From contig NZ_CP087114.1 of the NCBI RefSeq assembly GCF_022559585.1, positions 2,116,501-2,180,500 of the forward strand: a stretch of DNA of 64,000 nt, in the 5' to 3' direction. A program made the position numbers and the translations under genes. Shown here piece after piece: positions 9,380 through 17,958 of the stretch (position 1 is the stretch's first letter; each line of letters begins with the position of its first letter). The notes under the pieces are model-generated. The model was not told the origin of the DNA. It did not search any database and saw only the letters and a list, made by a program, of their open reading frames with translations. The stretch comes from Bartonella machadoae. Its GTDB lineage: Bacteria; Pseudomonadota; Alphaproteobacteria; Rhizobiales; Rhizobiaceae.

Positions 9380-9744
9380 ATGATAAAAGCGTAACGAAGT
9401 GACGTATAGAGAAGGGAACGCGCTCCCCATATAGCGCTGTAGTGACCAATCTATACGAACAAGTAAGCGTAATAAAAAACAACAATTTTCCATAACGAGA
9501 GTTGTCCATCATGACACGAAGTGGATTGTGGTCAAGTTTTACCTGATAAGGCTCGTTGTGGAATATTGTCTTGCTACTTTATTGAATATTTATTACGTAT
9601 TTTATACGTAAATAATAAATATGTATTTACTATTTCGGAAAAAGAACAATATTCAAGGTAGTCTTTCTTTCCAGAAAGCTAGAGAAGTGGATAATCTCTC
9701 ATAATAGGGAAAATAAAAACGTCGGATTTATTCTTTTTTGCTTC
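9380..9744. other. AT-rich intergenic stretch without a recognised gene
   Basis: No credible coding frame. The part around 9590-9650 is very AT-rich with short repeats of TACGTATTTTATACGTA type; the rest shows nothing I can name. Confidence 0.5.
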
Positions 9745-10281
9745 TCAAAAAGAATGATCTTTGTCGCATGAAAGATCTATACCGATAGCTTTAGCTTGCA
9801 TCTTTTCATAAATCTTGCGCATCGCATTCATATTGTCTTTTCTAACACTAATAATTGCCTTTTCAGCCAATGTTAAACCCGCTTTATCGAGATTTTCTAA
9901 TCGTGTATAATGAGATGCCATTGCTTTTCTCGCCTCATCATAAGGTAGACCATTTTTTCTGTGCTTTAATAGACGGTGCCCCCTATTAATCGCATCATAT
10001 TTTTCAGGATTAGAGACAAGTTCTAGGTGATCTTTAATAACATCAATTTCAGTCAATGCTGTTTTAAGACTATTAATCATTCCCTTACTATTAGCATAGC
10101 GTAACAAATCATCATCAACAAAACCACGCTCCGTATCAAGAAGTAATGGCAAATCACTGCAGCGACCAAGATTGCGTAAATTAGCGCAAAAACTCATCTG
10201 CACATCATGTAACCTTTTGGATAAGAACGTTTCCTCTATATCTTTCTTATATGCATTCCTTACCAAAAAAAATTCTTCCAA
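9745..10281 (-). CDS. Hypothetical protein, helical and soluble, in an operon with the next gene
   Basis: 178 residues, rich in K, E and L with no membrane segment; likely all-helical. No family recognised. The start is a TTG that begins one base after the upstream gene's TGA, with AGGAGGA inside the end of that gene as its ribosome-binding site, so translation is coupled. It ends with SCDKDHSF. Together with the upstream gene it lies next to a serine resolvase and probably belongs to a plasmid- or ICE-derived segment. Function unknown. Confidence 0.6.
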   Translation of the reverse strand: MEEFFLVRNAYKKDIEETFLSKRLHDVQMSFCANLRNLGRCSDLPLLLDTERGFVDDDLLRYANSKGMINSLKTALTEIDVIKDHLELVSNPEKYDAINRGHRLLKHRKNGLPYDEARKAMASHYTRLENLDKAGLTLAEKAIISVRKDNMNAMRKIYEKMQAKAIGIDLSCDKDHSF

Positions 10282-10282
10282 C

Positions 10283-10588
10283 TCAGAAATGCTGTCCTCC
10301 TATCATAACACCTTTTTCTAACCAACCTGGACCATACTCTTCATCGGCACTCTTTGTAGAAAATCCCATATCACGAATAAACTGTGCACCACGGCTCTTT
10401 CTAAGATATAAAAGAGAATGTGCGGAATGTTCAGCCATTGCTAACCATTCCCACGTTGTTTTTTTATCATTAGCCTTGGATGCTGCCTCTGCCTCAGAAA
10501 TATAGATGCTATTTTGAGATAAACCACCTGCTCGTAATTCCTCACGTTCAGCATCAGTCATATAACTTTTTGGTAATTTCTTTTCCAT
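10283..10588 (-). CDS. Hypothetical protein, first gene of a two-gene operon beside the resolvase
   Basis: 101 residues from the ATG at 10588 (MEKKLPKSYMTDAEREELR), which has AGAGGTG at a good distance. An ATG three codons earlier is possible. The sequence is soluble, with an alpha-helical, Ala/Glu-rich middle (SEAEAASKANDKK) and an aromatic C-terminal part. No family recognised. Coupled to the downstream gene by a near-overlap. Confidence 0.6.
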   Translation of the reverse strand: MEKKLPKSYMTDAEREELRAGGLSQNSIYISEAEAASKANDKKTTWEWLAMAEHSAHSLLYLRKSRGAQFIRDMGFSTKSADEEYGPGWLEKGVMIGGQHF

Positions 10589-10648
10589 AATAAACACCTC
10601 TTTATACTGGATAAATTAATCTAAAAAGAAAAAATGAACAACCAAACA

Positions 10649-11290
10649 TCATGATAATTTTTCTATAAAATCTTCAATATCTGTTTGATATTTATCCTCT
10701 AGAAAAACAGGTTGTCTGATGGCTTTAATTGATTTTATTCCATTTATTTGTCTTTTAAGTCTAAAATAAGTTATTCGAGAAATCCCTGTTTTTTTTTGAA
10801 CAACTTTTAAAGGAAACCCATTCTTAATCAACGATAATGCTATCTCTGTTTTAGGATGAGGTTTTCGTCCAAATCTTACACCTGCTTTTATTGCAGCAAC
10901 TCGACCTTCCATCGTACGCTCTAAAATACGCGCACGTTCTGCTTCCGCTACTGCTGCTAAAATCTGAATAAGCATTTTCCCTATTGCTCCTTCAGTACTA
11001 AAATTGTTTTCTAGGAAACGAAAGATAATACCCTTTTTATAACAATCATCAATAATGCGGACCATATCGGCAGTATTTCGTCCTAATCTATCCATTTTTG
11101 TACAGATAATAATATCATCTTTTTCCGCACGCCCTAATAAACGCTGTAATCCCTCACGTTTATCTGTTGAACCAGTTATCATATCAGTAAAAATACGGTC
11201 TTCACGGACACCAGCATCTTTAAGCGCGTTAATCTGAAGGGTTAACTTTTGCTGTTGGGTTGAAACTCTAGCATATCCAAGCAATGTCAT
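10649..11290 (-). CDS. Small serine recombinase (Tn3-type resolvase/invertase)
   Basis: A 213-residue protein. The N-terminal resolvase domain carries the catalytic serine in YARVSTQQQ (Ser10), then TDMITGSTDKREGLQRLL, KMDRLGRNTADMVRI and the E-helix segment AAVAEAERARILERT. A C-terminal Hin-type helix-turn-helix follows (PLKVVQKKTGISRITYFRLK). The extra ~30 residues past the HTH are a modest extension. Such enzymes resolve plasmid or transposon dimers at res sites or invert DNA. The DNA just upstream holds three dyads arranged like a Tn3 res site, so resolution is the better guess than inversion. Confidence 0.9.
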   Translation of the reverse strand: MTLLGYARVSTQQQKLTLQINALKDAGVREDRIFTDMITGSTDKREGLQRLLGRAEKDDIIICTKMDRLGRNTADMVRIIDDCYKKGIIFRFLENNFSTEGAIGKMLIQILAAVAEAERARILERTMEGRVAAIKAGVRFGRKPHPKTEIALSLIKNGFPLKVVQKKTGISRITYFRLKRQINGIKSIKAIRQPVFLEDKYQTDIEDFIEKLS

Positions 11291-11323
11291 TTTAGTCTCA
11301 TAAATTGATTTTGATAAAAATGA

Positions 11324-11433
11324 GTATCATAAATTGATTTTGATACACACGAAGTATCATAATACAAAAATATGATTTATGATACTGCTTTATGATGCTT
11401 TTGAGGAGTATCAAATATTATAATATTTGATAC
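11324..11433. promoter_or_regulatory. Candidate res site: three GTATCA...TGATAC dyads upstream of the resolvase
   Basis: Three inverted repeats share the ends GTATCA/TGATAC: 11324-11346 (23 bp), 11354-11385 (32 bp) and 11408-11433 (26 bp). They are spaced by 7 and 22 bp. The third is the core of a perfect 32-bp palindrome at 11405-11436. In Tn3/gamma-delta, res has subsites III, II and I of about 25, 34 and 28 bp, reading away from the resolvase gene, with about 22 bp between II and I. The match in size, order and spacing is close. The palindromic site would be the crossover site. The region also holds the resolvase promoter, so autoregulation is likely. Confidence 0.75.
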
Positions 11434-11499
11434 TCCAAGAAGGTTTGTTGCAAATTTTATTGCAATTTTCTAAAATTACTTTATTGGTAAGAGAGTAAC

Positions 11500-11712
11500 T
11501 TTGATCGTAGACGCAACGATCAATAGGGGTTTGAAAGCCCAAATGTTTGGTACATAAATATCAATCCCATTATGTGGGAATTCCCGGATTTCCGGGAGCT
11601 TTTGCTATGTCCAAGTGCGATAAGCACTAAAAGCAAAAGGCTGATCCAAACTCAGTGCTTTCAAACTCCCGGAATACTAATGCGAGGGCGCTCGCACCCG
11701 GTCGGGGGGGAT
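11500..11712 (+). ncRNA. Brt-like structured RNA upstream of an XRE regulator
   Basis: A ~200-nt stretch ending at the regulator's ribosome-binding site with strong nested pairing. A long-range stem joins TTTGAAAGC (11530-11538) to GCTTTCAAA (11657-11665). Inside it are CCCGGATTTCCGGG (11583-11596) and TTTTGC...GCAAAA enclosing AGTGCGATAAGCACT. After it comes GCGAGGGCGCTCGC. B. henselae carries a family of ~200-nt RNAs (Brt1-9) each directly upstream of a short XRE regulator gene (trp). Size, position and structure here agree with that family; the sequence match itself could not be checked. Confidence 0.7.
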
Positions 11713-11717
11713 TTAAA

Positions 11718-12074
11718 GTGCAAGACAAAAATCCGCATTTTAACGATATTTCTATCGGCAAAAAAATTCGCTTAAGACGAGAAATGATGGGAATTTCTCA
11801 AAAACAACTAGGCAACCAATTAGGAATAACCTTTCAACAAATCCAAAAATATGAAACAGGCTTGAATCGTGTAGGGGCAGGACGCTTGCAAGAAATTGCC
11901 AACATACTGGATGTCCCTATTACCTTTTTTTATACCGAAATCTCGACAAAAGAGAGTGTTTCATACCCTATTGATGAAGGCATATCGAGCAAAGAGGAAT
12001 ATTTACTTTTGAAAAGTTTCAGGATGCTCAAAACGAAAAAACAAAAAGCAATTTTATGGTTGATTTCTGAATAA
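11718..12074 (+). CDS. XRE-family transcriptional regulator (Trp-like, partner of the upstream Brt-like RNA)
   Basis: 118 residues from the GTG at 11718, which follows a GGGGGGG ribosome-binding site by about 7 nt. An upstream in-frame ATG at 11655 would put coding sequence through the RNA structure and is less likely. The HTH spans about residues 14-68: IGKKIRLRREMMGISQKQLG then LGITFQQIQKYETGLNRVGA. A helical C-terminus follows (EEYLLLKSFRMLKTKKQKAI). Proteins of this form in rhizobia and Bartonella are phage-repressor-like DNA-binding proteins. In B. henselae the Trp proteins with Brt RNAs have been linked to control of the adhesin BadA. The target here is unknown. Confidence 0.8.
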   Translation: MQDKNPHFNDISIGKKIRLRREMMGISQKQLGNQLGITFQQIQKYETGLNRVGAGRLQEIANILDVPITFFYTEISTKESVSYPIDEGISSKEEYLLLKSFRMLKTKKQKAILWLISE

Positions 12075-12198
12075 AATAAAAATCTTAAAATAATTTCCTA
12101 CCAAATAATAAATGATCATATAGACCTTTTTAAAAGAAGAGATTGTTAGCATGGATAATTCCCCGCAGAGAATTTATATTCAACCTCTTTCTTTATTT

Positions 12199-12550
12199 CT
12201 AAAACCCAAAAATTGCATTTTTTATCTCTTTCATCCATTTTTCGAAGAATTTCTCATTTTTGCTAAGCAAATTTGTTGTGATTTCTAGGCATTTCCAATT
12301 TTTTGAGAACTTTATTTAATTCTGCTTTAAACAGTGGTATTCTTTCATCGTTTGAGCTGATTTTGTTATTTTCCGCTATGGAAAAATCGTGAATTTTTCA
12401 TCAAATTCTTCATTCAACAAAGCGTAGAAAAAACGCTCTAAGTAGAGTTCATCTCTGTTTTTTTAGCAATCACACAGCGAAAACTCCTCCAGAGGATTTT
12501 ACAAGTTCTGTTCCGTACTTTTCAAAGATAAAATCGAAAACGAGAGCCAT
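12199..12550 (-). pseudogene. Decayed gene, family unknown
   Basis: Reading leftward from an ATG at 12550, coding-like text appears in successive frames. MALVFDFIFEKYGTELVKSS runs to a stop, then comes DELYLERFFYALLNEEFDEK in another frame. Next is ERIPLFKAELNKVLKKLEMP, and after a further shift NEKFFEKWMKEIKNAIFGF ends at 12199. At least three frame breaks or stops are needed to join them, so the gene is dead. No family is recognised; size and position beside a phage-type repressor fit an old phage gene. Confidence 0.45.
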
Positions 12551-13580
12551 TTTTTATCCCCATAGTTTGTTTAACTTCTTGAAGGACATAAGAAGAAATC
12601 CCTTTCATTTTCCCCACTCAACCGTGAAAACCCCCATTAAATCGTGAAAACCCCCATTAAATCATGAAAACAATGCAACGCATTTTTCTACTTATCATGA
12701 AGTTCCCATACTTCATCAACTTTTTGTTTAAATTCGTGATATCAAGCAACAAGAAGACACAAGGCAAAATGATAGGTTTTTGCCACTTCATAATCATAAC
12801 AATCATAGTTCCGCACGAGAGAGCATTTACATTTTCCAGAGTCTCCCATAACAATTGCATAACAATAAAATCATGATCACAAAGGTGTATGTCAACCATC
12901 ACCAATCAAGAGTGAAATGCGCTTAAAACAAGAGAATCCCCTCACAGCAGCTCTCCTATCCCCATCATCACTGTCACAACATAGAGGATAGAGACCAATT
13001 GCAACTTACAGCTTAACATTTATAGGTTGTTTTTTGAACAATAGCTCCACGCCTGTGAAGACAACAAGGAGATTCTCTCTTCTCTTTTTCTCTTAAATTC
13101 TATTAAAGCTTTTTTCTCTTAAAGAAAGGCTTTTCTTCTTCTCAAGAAGAACTTATAAAATATTTGTCGCTCTTGCAAAGACAAGCTTTCCCATGAAATA
13201 ACAACCGACAAGTAAAACAAGAATGAGTTATATCACGCGTTTTACGTTATATGACTCCTCTTATAAGCCACGACTATTTCAAGAATCTAAGCCACGTGTA
13301 AACGTATAAAAACCCCTCAAAGTGGATAAGAAAAGAGGCCCGCTTAGAAAAACGGACCCTCTACAACCCTGTGCCTCTACCACAAGAAAACTCTCTTTAA
13401 AGCACTAAAACGAAATTTAAACTACAACTTATGGTAGCACAAAATAAAAAAAAGGACAAGAAAAAACCTTCTGTTTGCTGCAAAGACTTTACGCGTCACC
13501 TTCATTGTGCATAGCAAAGCAAGAGCATTTTTGTAGCCAAGCTCAAGAATTGCGCGAAAATTTCTCTTCATTTTGTTTGC
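12551..13580. other. Gene-poor region with short repeats and one candidate terminator
   Basis: About 1 kb without an intact gene. The motif GTGAAAACCCCCATTAAATC is repeated in tandem near 12623-12663. Between 12660 and 12905 the minus strand gives coding-like text broken by stops (for example GDSGKCKCSLVRNYDCYDYE), possibly another decayed gene. At 13334-13362 the minus strand has a GC-rich hairpin (AGAGG...CCTCT with an inner loop) followed by TTTTC. This looks like a terminator, although I see no convincing gene upstream of it. Confidence 0.4.
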
Positions 13581-13617
13581 AAAAAAGAGACGGCATTGTC
13601 AACACGACCGTCTCTTT
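13581..13617 (-). terminator. Rho-independent terminator of the DsbB-like operon
   Basis: AAAGAGACGG (13584-13593) pairs with CCGTCTCTTT (13608-13617) in a 10-bp stem. On the minus strand it is followed by a run of six T. It lies about 40 bp past the stop of the DsbB-like gene. Confidence 0.8.
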
Positions 13618-13658
13618 ACGAAGCGTTAAACATCTATTGGAAAAACAAATGACAAGTT

Positions 13659-14240
13659 TTAAGGGGAAGAAGAGGACCAACTTGACAACAACTCATACCT
13701 TACGGGATCATCTTCACATTGCCCGCCACCACATTCCAGTATGGTAGAAATCAAGTTTGCCGCAATCAAAAATATAAATAAGAAGCTTGCTGTTTTGCTC
13801 AAAATTGGCAAAGGAGAAAACATTTTAATTTTGTGTGCCAATTCACCCAAGATCATGACCACAGAAACGGCCAAAATACAAAGAAGTGAGATAATAAGCG
13901 CCCAAGTATAAAAGTGCAATCCAAAGAATGTTGAACCATATCCCAAATCATCGGGTGTGATATGCAACAGCACTTGCCGAACAGCCACAATACTTGTCAC
14001 CATACATCCGAGAATGACCATTCCATAATGTGTATGTTTCACCTTATGATGAATATTAAGTAGAAATCCACACCCAGCCAGCATCAAACCAACACGTTGA
14101 AGAAGACAAAGAGGACAAGGCAACTCGAACTTTACCAGTTGATAATAAAAGGCTACGACCAAAACAATGGATAAACCGATAAGCCCTAATGTATTCATAA
14201 ATATAATGAAATGAGGATTTTTTTCTTCAACATTTTGCAT
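13659..14240 (-). CDS. DsbB-family disulfide bond formation protein
   Basis: A 193-residue integral membrane protein with four or five hydrophobic segments (about 12-35, 48-62, 72-90, 108-132, 150-168). The redox motif C42-P-L-C45 sits at the end of the first helix in FELPCPLCLLQR, as in DsbB. A second cysteine pair C170...C175 (CGGGQC) lies in the last periplasmic segment rather than in the central loop of E. coli DsbB, so it belongs to a divergent branch. DsbB proteins pass electrons from a DsbA-type thiol oxidase to quinone. It follows a small DUF5993-like gene by 10 bp, a pairing seen elsewhere, and ends at a strong terminator. Confidence 0.85.
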   Translation of the reverse strand: MQNVEEKNPHFIIFMNTLGLIGLSIVLVVAFYYQLVKFELPCPLCLLQRVGLMLAGCGFLLNIHHKVKHTHYGMVILGCMVTSIVAVRQVLLHITPDDLGYGSTFFGLHFYTWALIISLLCILAVSVVMILGELAHKIKMFSPLPILSKTASFLFIFLIAANLISTILECGGGQCEDDPVRYELLSSWSSSSP

Positions 14241-14250
14241 GATTATTCTC

Positions 14251-14403
14251 TCAAAAAGACAAGTTTAAAGTAGAAGTTGCGTGGTGATTAAAAGTAAGAA
14301 GAATGACAACTAACAAAATAGCCCACAAGGCGTAACTGATGTTATTCTTTCCACAGACAGTTGTTACTGCGGCCCCTAAAGCGATTAAAAATGGAACAAA
14401 CAT
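14251..14403 (-). CDS. DUF5993-like small membrane protein
   Basis: 50 residues from the ATG at 14403 (MFVPFLIALGAAVTTVCG), which has GGAG 11-14 nt upstream. A longer frame from 14487 lacks such a site. Two hydrophobic stretches flank the short loop GKNNIS, giving a two-helix hairpin. This size and sequence style match DUF5993 proteins, which are usually encoded next to a DsbB-like protein. The pair here is in one operon with the DsbB gene second. The role is unknown. Confidence 0.65.
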   Translation of the reverse strand: MFVPFLIALGAAVTTVCGKNNISYALWAILLVVILLTFNHHATSTLNLSF

Positions 14404-14813
14404 GGCTTCTAAATCTCCTTTCTTATTGATCGTTGGATAGGATATTGCAAAATTGGGCAAAAAAGAGACAATGATCTTATTATACACAATTGATCATACT
14501 CTTTATTAAGAGTATAGAAAGCAATCGGGTATGTAGAGTACTAAAAATGAATATCAACACGACTCTTTACTAGAGAGATCTGTTTAAGGCAGAAGAACAA
14601 GCGTCTCTTTATTGCACTTAAGTTTATAAATGCTAAAGAATGATAGGCAAGTTTTGGTAAGCATGTTGTTCTCTCGAATCGTTTTTTATACTCTTTTTTA
14701 CAAGAGTAATTCTTTTATTTTTTAAACGTATTTTTGCCACAAAATTTTCTTTTTTTAAGAAGCAATATTTGCGATTACTCTCTTTGTACTAACGTTTTTT
14801 CTTGAACACTATG
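14404..14813. other. Intergenic region with no gene seen
   Basis: It contains the divergent promoter area of the small membrane protein and AT-rich sequence up to the 13-bp repeat array. No structured RNA or coding frame was convincing. Confidence 0.4.
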
Positions 14814-15223
14814 CATCAGCAACAGGCATCAGCAACAGGCATCAGCAACAGCCATCAGCAACAGGCATCAGCAACAGCCATCAGCAACAGCCATCAGCAA
14901 CAGCCATCAGCAACAGCCATCAGCAACAGCCATCAGCAACAGCCATCAGCAACAGCCATCAGCAACAGCCATCAGCAACAGCCATCAGCAACAGCCATCA
15001 GCAACAGCCATCAGCAACAGCCATCAGCAACAGCCATCAGCAACAGCCATCAGCAACAGCCATCAGCAACAGCCATCAGCAACAGCCATCAGCAACAGCC
15101 ATCAGCAACAGCCATCAGCAACAGCCATCAGCAACAGCCATCAGCAACAGCCATCAGCAACAGCCATCAGCAACAGCAACAGCCATCAGCAACAGCCATC
15201 AGCAACAGCCATCAGCAACAGCC
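14814..15223. repeat. 13-bp tandem repeat array (about 31 copies)
   Basis: The unit CATCAGCAACAGC is repeated almost perfectly; the first two or three units end in G instead of C, and one unit near 15175 has an extra 6 bp. Because 13 is not a multiple of three, every frame cycles through the same 13-residue text (HQQQPSATAISNS), so a 156-residue open frame appears. It starts at TTG, has no ribosome-binding site, and is unlikely to be a gene. Near-identity of units points to recent slippage, so copy number should vary among strains. Confidence 0.95.
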
Positions 15224-15845
15224 ATTTGAAAACGCCTTTATTTCCATGATCATAAACCGCAAGCTAAAATGATCATAAACCGCAAGCTAAAAAAGGAAAG
15301 TTTTTTTCTTATCCACATGATTATTGAACCAAAGCAAATAGAGCGCCGTTTAATCCCAGACCCATCTGTTCTAAAAAGGGGGGAGGAAACATTTTCACTT
15401 TAACTGAAGGTTTTCTTGACGTCGCGTGCCCCATGAAAGAGCGCAAAAGTGTACAGCAGCAGTACAAGGATATTTGCGATATTTGCCCTCTCAGTAACGA
15501 GAGCCAATTTCTTTCACTTTTGGCAGTAAACAAACGCGATTGCTTTTTACCTTTAGTTTTTTGCTTTGTTTTTTACAGCCAAGCTCTATTTTTTTTGCAA
15601 AGGGGTCTTTTTGAAAAAATTATTCTGCGAAAAACATTATTCACATCACATAGCAGGGAAGATATATCAGCATTTTATGAAGCCTCCTTTATGAAGCTGT
15701 CTTCGTTCCCAAGGCACATTAAAAAAAACTGTTGTTGTGTTATCAATTGGCTTTGCAAAGAGTCTTTAAAACACTTAAAAAGAAGAGGGCAGAAGAGTAT
15801 AGTAAACGCTTCAGAGAGAGGGTAAAATTCGATAGAGGATGGTAA
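15224..15845. other. purE upstream region with a duplicated 22-bp sequence and a 28-codon frame
   Basis: ATGATCATAAACCGCAAGCT occurs twice in tandem at about 15248-15292. A 28-codon frame at 15317-15403 (MIIEPKQIERRLIPDP...) reads like protein but has no clear ribosome-binding site. The 130-codon frame at 15433-15825 looks accidental. The purE promoter should lie in the last 150 bp; no strong consensus is visible. Confidence 0.4.
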
Positions 15846-16343
15846 ATGACGAAAAAATCATATGATGTAGCGATTTTAATGGGCAGCCAATCGGATTGGC
15901 AAACGATGCGTCACAGCGCAGATATTTTGACCAGCCTTGATATTTCACATATTTCGCAGATTGTCTCGGCACACCGTACCCCTGAACGGCTTTATCAATT
16001 TGCCAAAGAAGCAAAAGCAGCGGGCTTTAAAATTTTGCTAGCCGGCGCAGGCGGTGCAGCGCATCTTCCTGGTATGTTAGCGGCGCTCACACCTCTTCCT
16101 GTTTTTGGTGTTCCAGTCCATTCGCACTCTTTATCTGGTCAAGATTCGTTGCTTTCAATTGTGCAAATGCCAGCAGGCGTCCCGGTTGGCACCTTAGCGA
16201 TTGGTAAAGCAGGCGCTATTAACGCAGCACTTTTAGCCGCCGCGGTTATGGCGGTTTATGATGACAAACTCGCACAGCGGTTACAAGATTGGCGCCAACA
16301 ACAAACAGCCAGTGTCGCGCAAATTCCAATAACTGAGGTTTAA
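15846..16343 (+). CDS. purE: N5-carboxyaminoimidazole ribonucleotide mutase PurE
   Basis: A 165-residue protein. PurE signatures are complete: [12 protein letters not shown] at the N-terminus, [10 protein letters not shown], and the [11 protein letters not shown] loop with the conserved histidine, then PVFGVPVHS and [13 protein letters not shown]. PurE is an octamer that moves the carboxylate of N5-CAIR to C4 to give CAIR in de novo purine synthesis. purK, whose product makes its substrate, begins one base after the purE stop, so the two are co-translated. Confidence 0.97.
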   Translation: MTKKSYDVAILMGSQSDWQTMRHSADILTSLDISHISQIVSAHRTPERLYQFAKEAKAAGFKILLAGAGGAAHLPGMLAALTPLPVFGVPVHSHSLSGQDSLLSIVQMPAGVPVGTLAIGKAGAINAALLAAAVMAVYDDKLAQRLQDWRQQQTASVAQIPITEV

Positions 16344-16344
16344 A

Positions 16345-17958
16345 ATGACACAATCCTCTCACACCCCATCCCCCTCAGCGACAACCCCCGCCGCATCCCT
16401 CGCAACACCCCCCTCCTCCTCGGCTACAGCACCCGTCACATCCCTCACCACAACTCCATCTCCCTCGGCTACAGCACCCACCGCATCTCTCACCACAATC
16501 CCCTCCTCCTCGACTACAACCCCCACCGCATCTCTCACCACAACCCCCTCCCCCTCGGCGACAACACCCACCACATCCGCCACAACCCCCTCCCCCTCGG
16601 CGACAACACCCACCACATCCGCCACAACCCCCTCCCCCTCGGCGACAACACCCACCACATCCGCCACAACCCCATCCTCCTCGGCGACAACACCCACCGC
16701 ATCTCTCACCACAACCCCCTCCCCCTCGGCGACAACCCCCACCACATCCCTCACAACAACCCCATCCCCCTCAGCGACAGCCCCCACCGCATCCGCCGCA
16801 ACAACCCCATCCCCCGCAGCGGCTACAGCCACCATCTCTCCCACAAAAACCCCTGCAAAAACCAATGTATTCCCCCTGTTGCCTTCAAACAGGGTCATCG
16901 GTTTTATAGGCGGGGGGCAATTAGCGCGTATGTTAGCGATAGCGGCGGCAGAATTAGGTTTTCGGACGGTTGTTTTTTGCCCTGAAGCGGATTGCCCAGC
17001 AGCACAAACAGCAAATGAGCACATTGTTGCACCCTATGATGATATTTCGGCACTCGATCGTTTTATTTCCCTGTGTGATATTGTGACTTATGAGTTTGAA
17101 AATCTTTCGCTTCAAACGGTTCAATATGTAGAGAACGCTACAAGTGTTTATCCCTCTTCCAAAGCTTTGGAGATTACGCAAGATCGGCTTTTTGAGAAGC
17201 AATTTTTGCAAAAGCAAGGGATAGGCACGGCGTCATGGTATGCTGTTGATGATTCCTCTTCTCTTCTTTCAGGACTTTCAGCATTAAAGGGACGTGGTCT
17301 TTTAAAGACACGTCGTTTTGGTTATGATGGAAAAAATCAGATGATGCTGGACCACCCGTCTGAACAGACGCTTGAGAAGGTCTTTACAACGTTTCAGGGA
17401 CATCCTTTAATTTTAGAAGAAGTTATTCCTTTTTTATCAGAAATCTCGGTTATCTCGGCACGCACGAAACAAGGAGACCATATTTTTTATGATTGCCCTG
17501 AAAACCAGCACAGGAATGGCATTCTTCACAAATCATTTGTTCCATCGCACGTACCACTTAACGTCCAAAATGCTGCTCAAGAAATAAGCGTAGCCGTGAT
17601 GGATGCTCTGGATTATGTTGGGGTTCTTTGCATTGAATTTTTTGTTCTCATAGATGGCGGTCTTTTGGTCAATGAATTGGCCCCTCGTGTTCATAACTCT
17701 GGTCACTGGACGCAAAAGGCGTGTGTAACATCACAGTTTGAACAGCATATCCGTGCCATTTGCGGGCTTCCTCTAGGCAGCACCTACCGTCATAGCAATT
17801 GTCAAATGACCAATCTTCTTGGCAACAATCTGCATGAGATCAAATATTTTCTCACGCAAGAACACACATCTTTACATTTATATGGCAAAAGCTCTGTTCA
17901 ACCCCTGCGCAAAATGGGGCATGTTATTCAATTAACAGGACCAGCCAGCAAATTTTGA
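16345..17958 (+). CDS. purK: N5-carboxyaminoimidazole ribonucleotide synthase PurK with a long repetitive N-terminal extension
   Basis: A 537-residue protein. From about residue 174 it is a normal PurK: NVFPLLPSNRVIGFIGGGQL (Rossmann start), the ATP-grasp segment TRRFGYDGKNQM, EEVIPFLSEISVI, and the C-terminal NELAPRVHNSGHWTQ motif. PurK carboxylates AIR using ATP and bicarbonate, feeding PurE. The first ~173 residues are a Ser/Thr/Pro/Ala repeat of ~14-residue units (TTPSPSATTPTTSA and variants) with no counterpart in the family (usual length ~355). The only start with proper spacing to purE is the ATG at 16345; no ATG, GTG or TTG lies close to the conserved core. The extension is therefore probably translated, unless an unusual internal start is used. 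Confidence 0.95.
   Translation: MTQSSHTPSPSATTPAASLATPPSSSATAPVTSLTTTPSPSATAPTASLTTIPSSSTTTPTASLTTTPSPSATTPTTSATTPSPSATTPTTSATTPSPSATTPTTSATTPSSSATTPTASLTTTPSPSATTPTTSLTTTPSPSATAPTASAATTPSPAAATATISPTKTPAKTNVFPLLPSNRVIGFIGGGQLARMLAIAAAELGFRTVVFCPEADCPAAQTANEHIVAPYDDISALDRFISLCDIVTYEFENLSLQTVQYVENATSVYPSSKALEITQDRLFEKQFLQKQGIGTASWYAVDDSSSLLSGLSALKGRGLLKTRRFGYDGKNQMMLDHPSEQTLEKVFTTFQGHPLILEEVIPFLSEISVISARTKQGDHIFYDCPENQHRNGILHKSFVPSHVPLNVQNAAQEISVAVMDALDYVGVLCIEFFVLIDGGLLVNELAPRVHNSGHWTQKACVTSQFEQHIRAICGLPLGSTYRHSNCQMTNLLGNNLHEIKYFLTQEHTSLHLYGKSSVQPLRKMGHVIQLTGPASKF
16369..16850 (+). repeat. ~42-45-bp tandem repeat inside the 5' end of purK
   Basis: About ten units based on CCCTCGGCGACAACACCCAC with a length that is always a multiple of three, so the purK frame is kept. 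The minus strand is also open (a Val/Ala/Gly-rich 221-residue frame), a side effect of the repeat composition. In-frame expansion inside a housekeeping gene suggests selection to retain downstream PurK. Confidence 0.9.

Noticed and set aside
14814..15223. CRISPR array
   Set aside because: Units are directly adjacent with no unique spacers; the same holds for the 42-bp and ~78-bp arrays, and no cas genes are present.
14802..15272. 156-codon Gln/Ser-rich frame
   Set aside because: Produced by a 13-bp repeat; TTG start, no ribosome-binding site, no unique protein sequence.
16359..17024. 221-codon minus-strand frame opposite purK
   Set aside because: Val/Ala/Gly text is the reverse complement of the purK repeat; the true coding strand is clear from PurK motifs.
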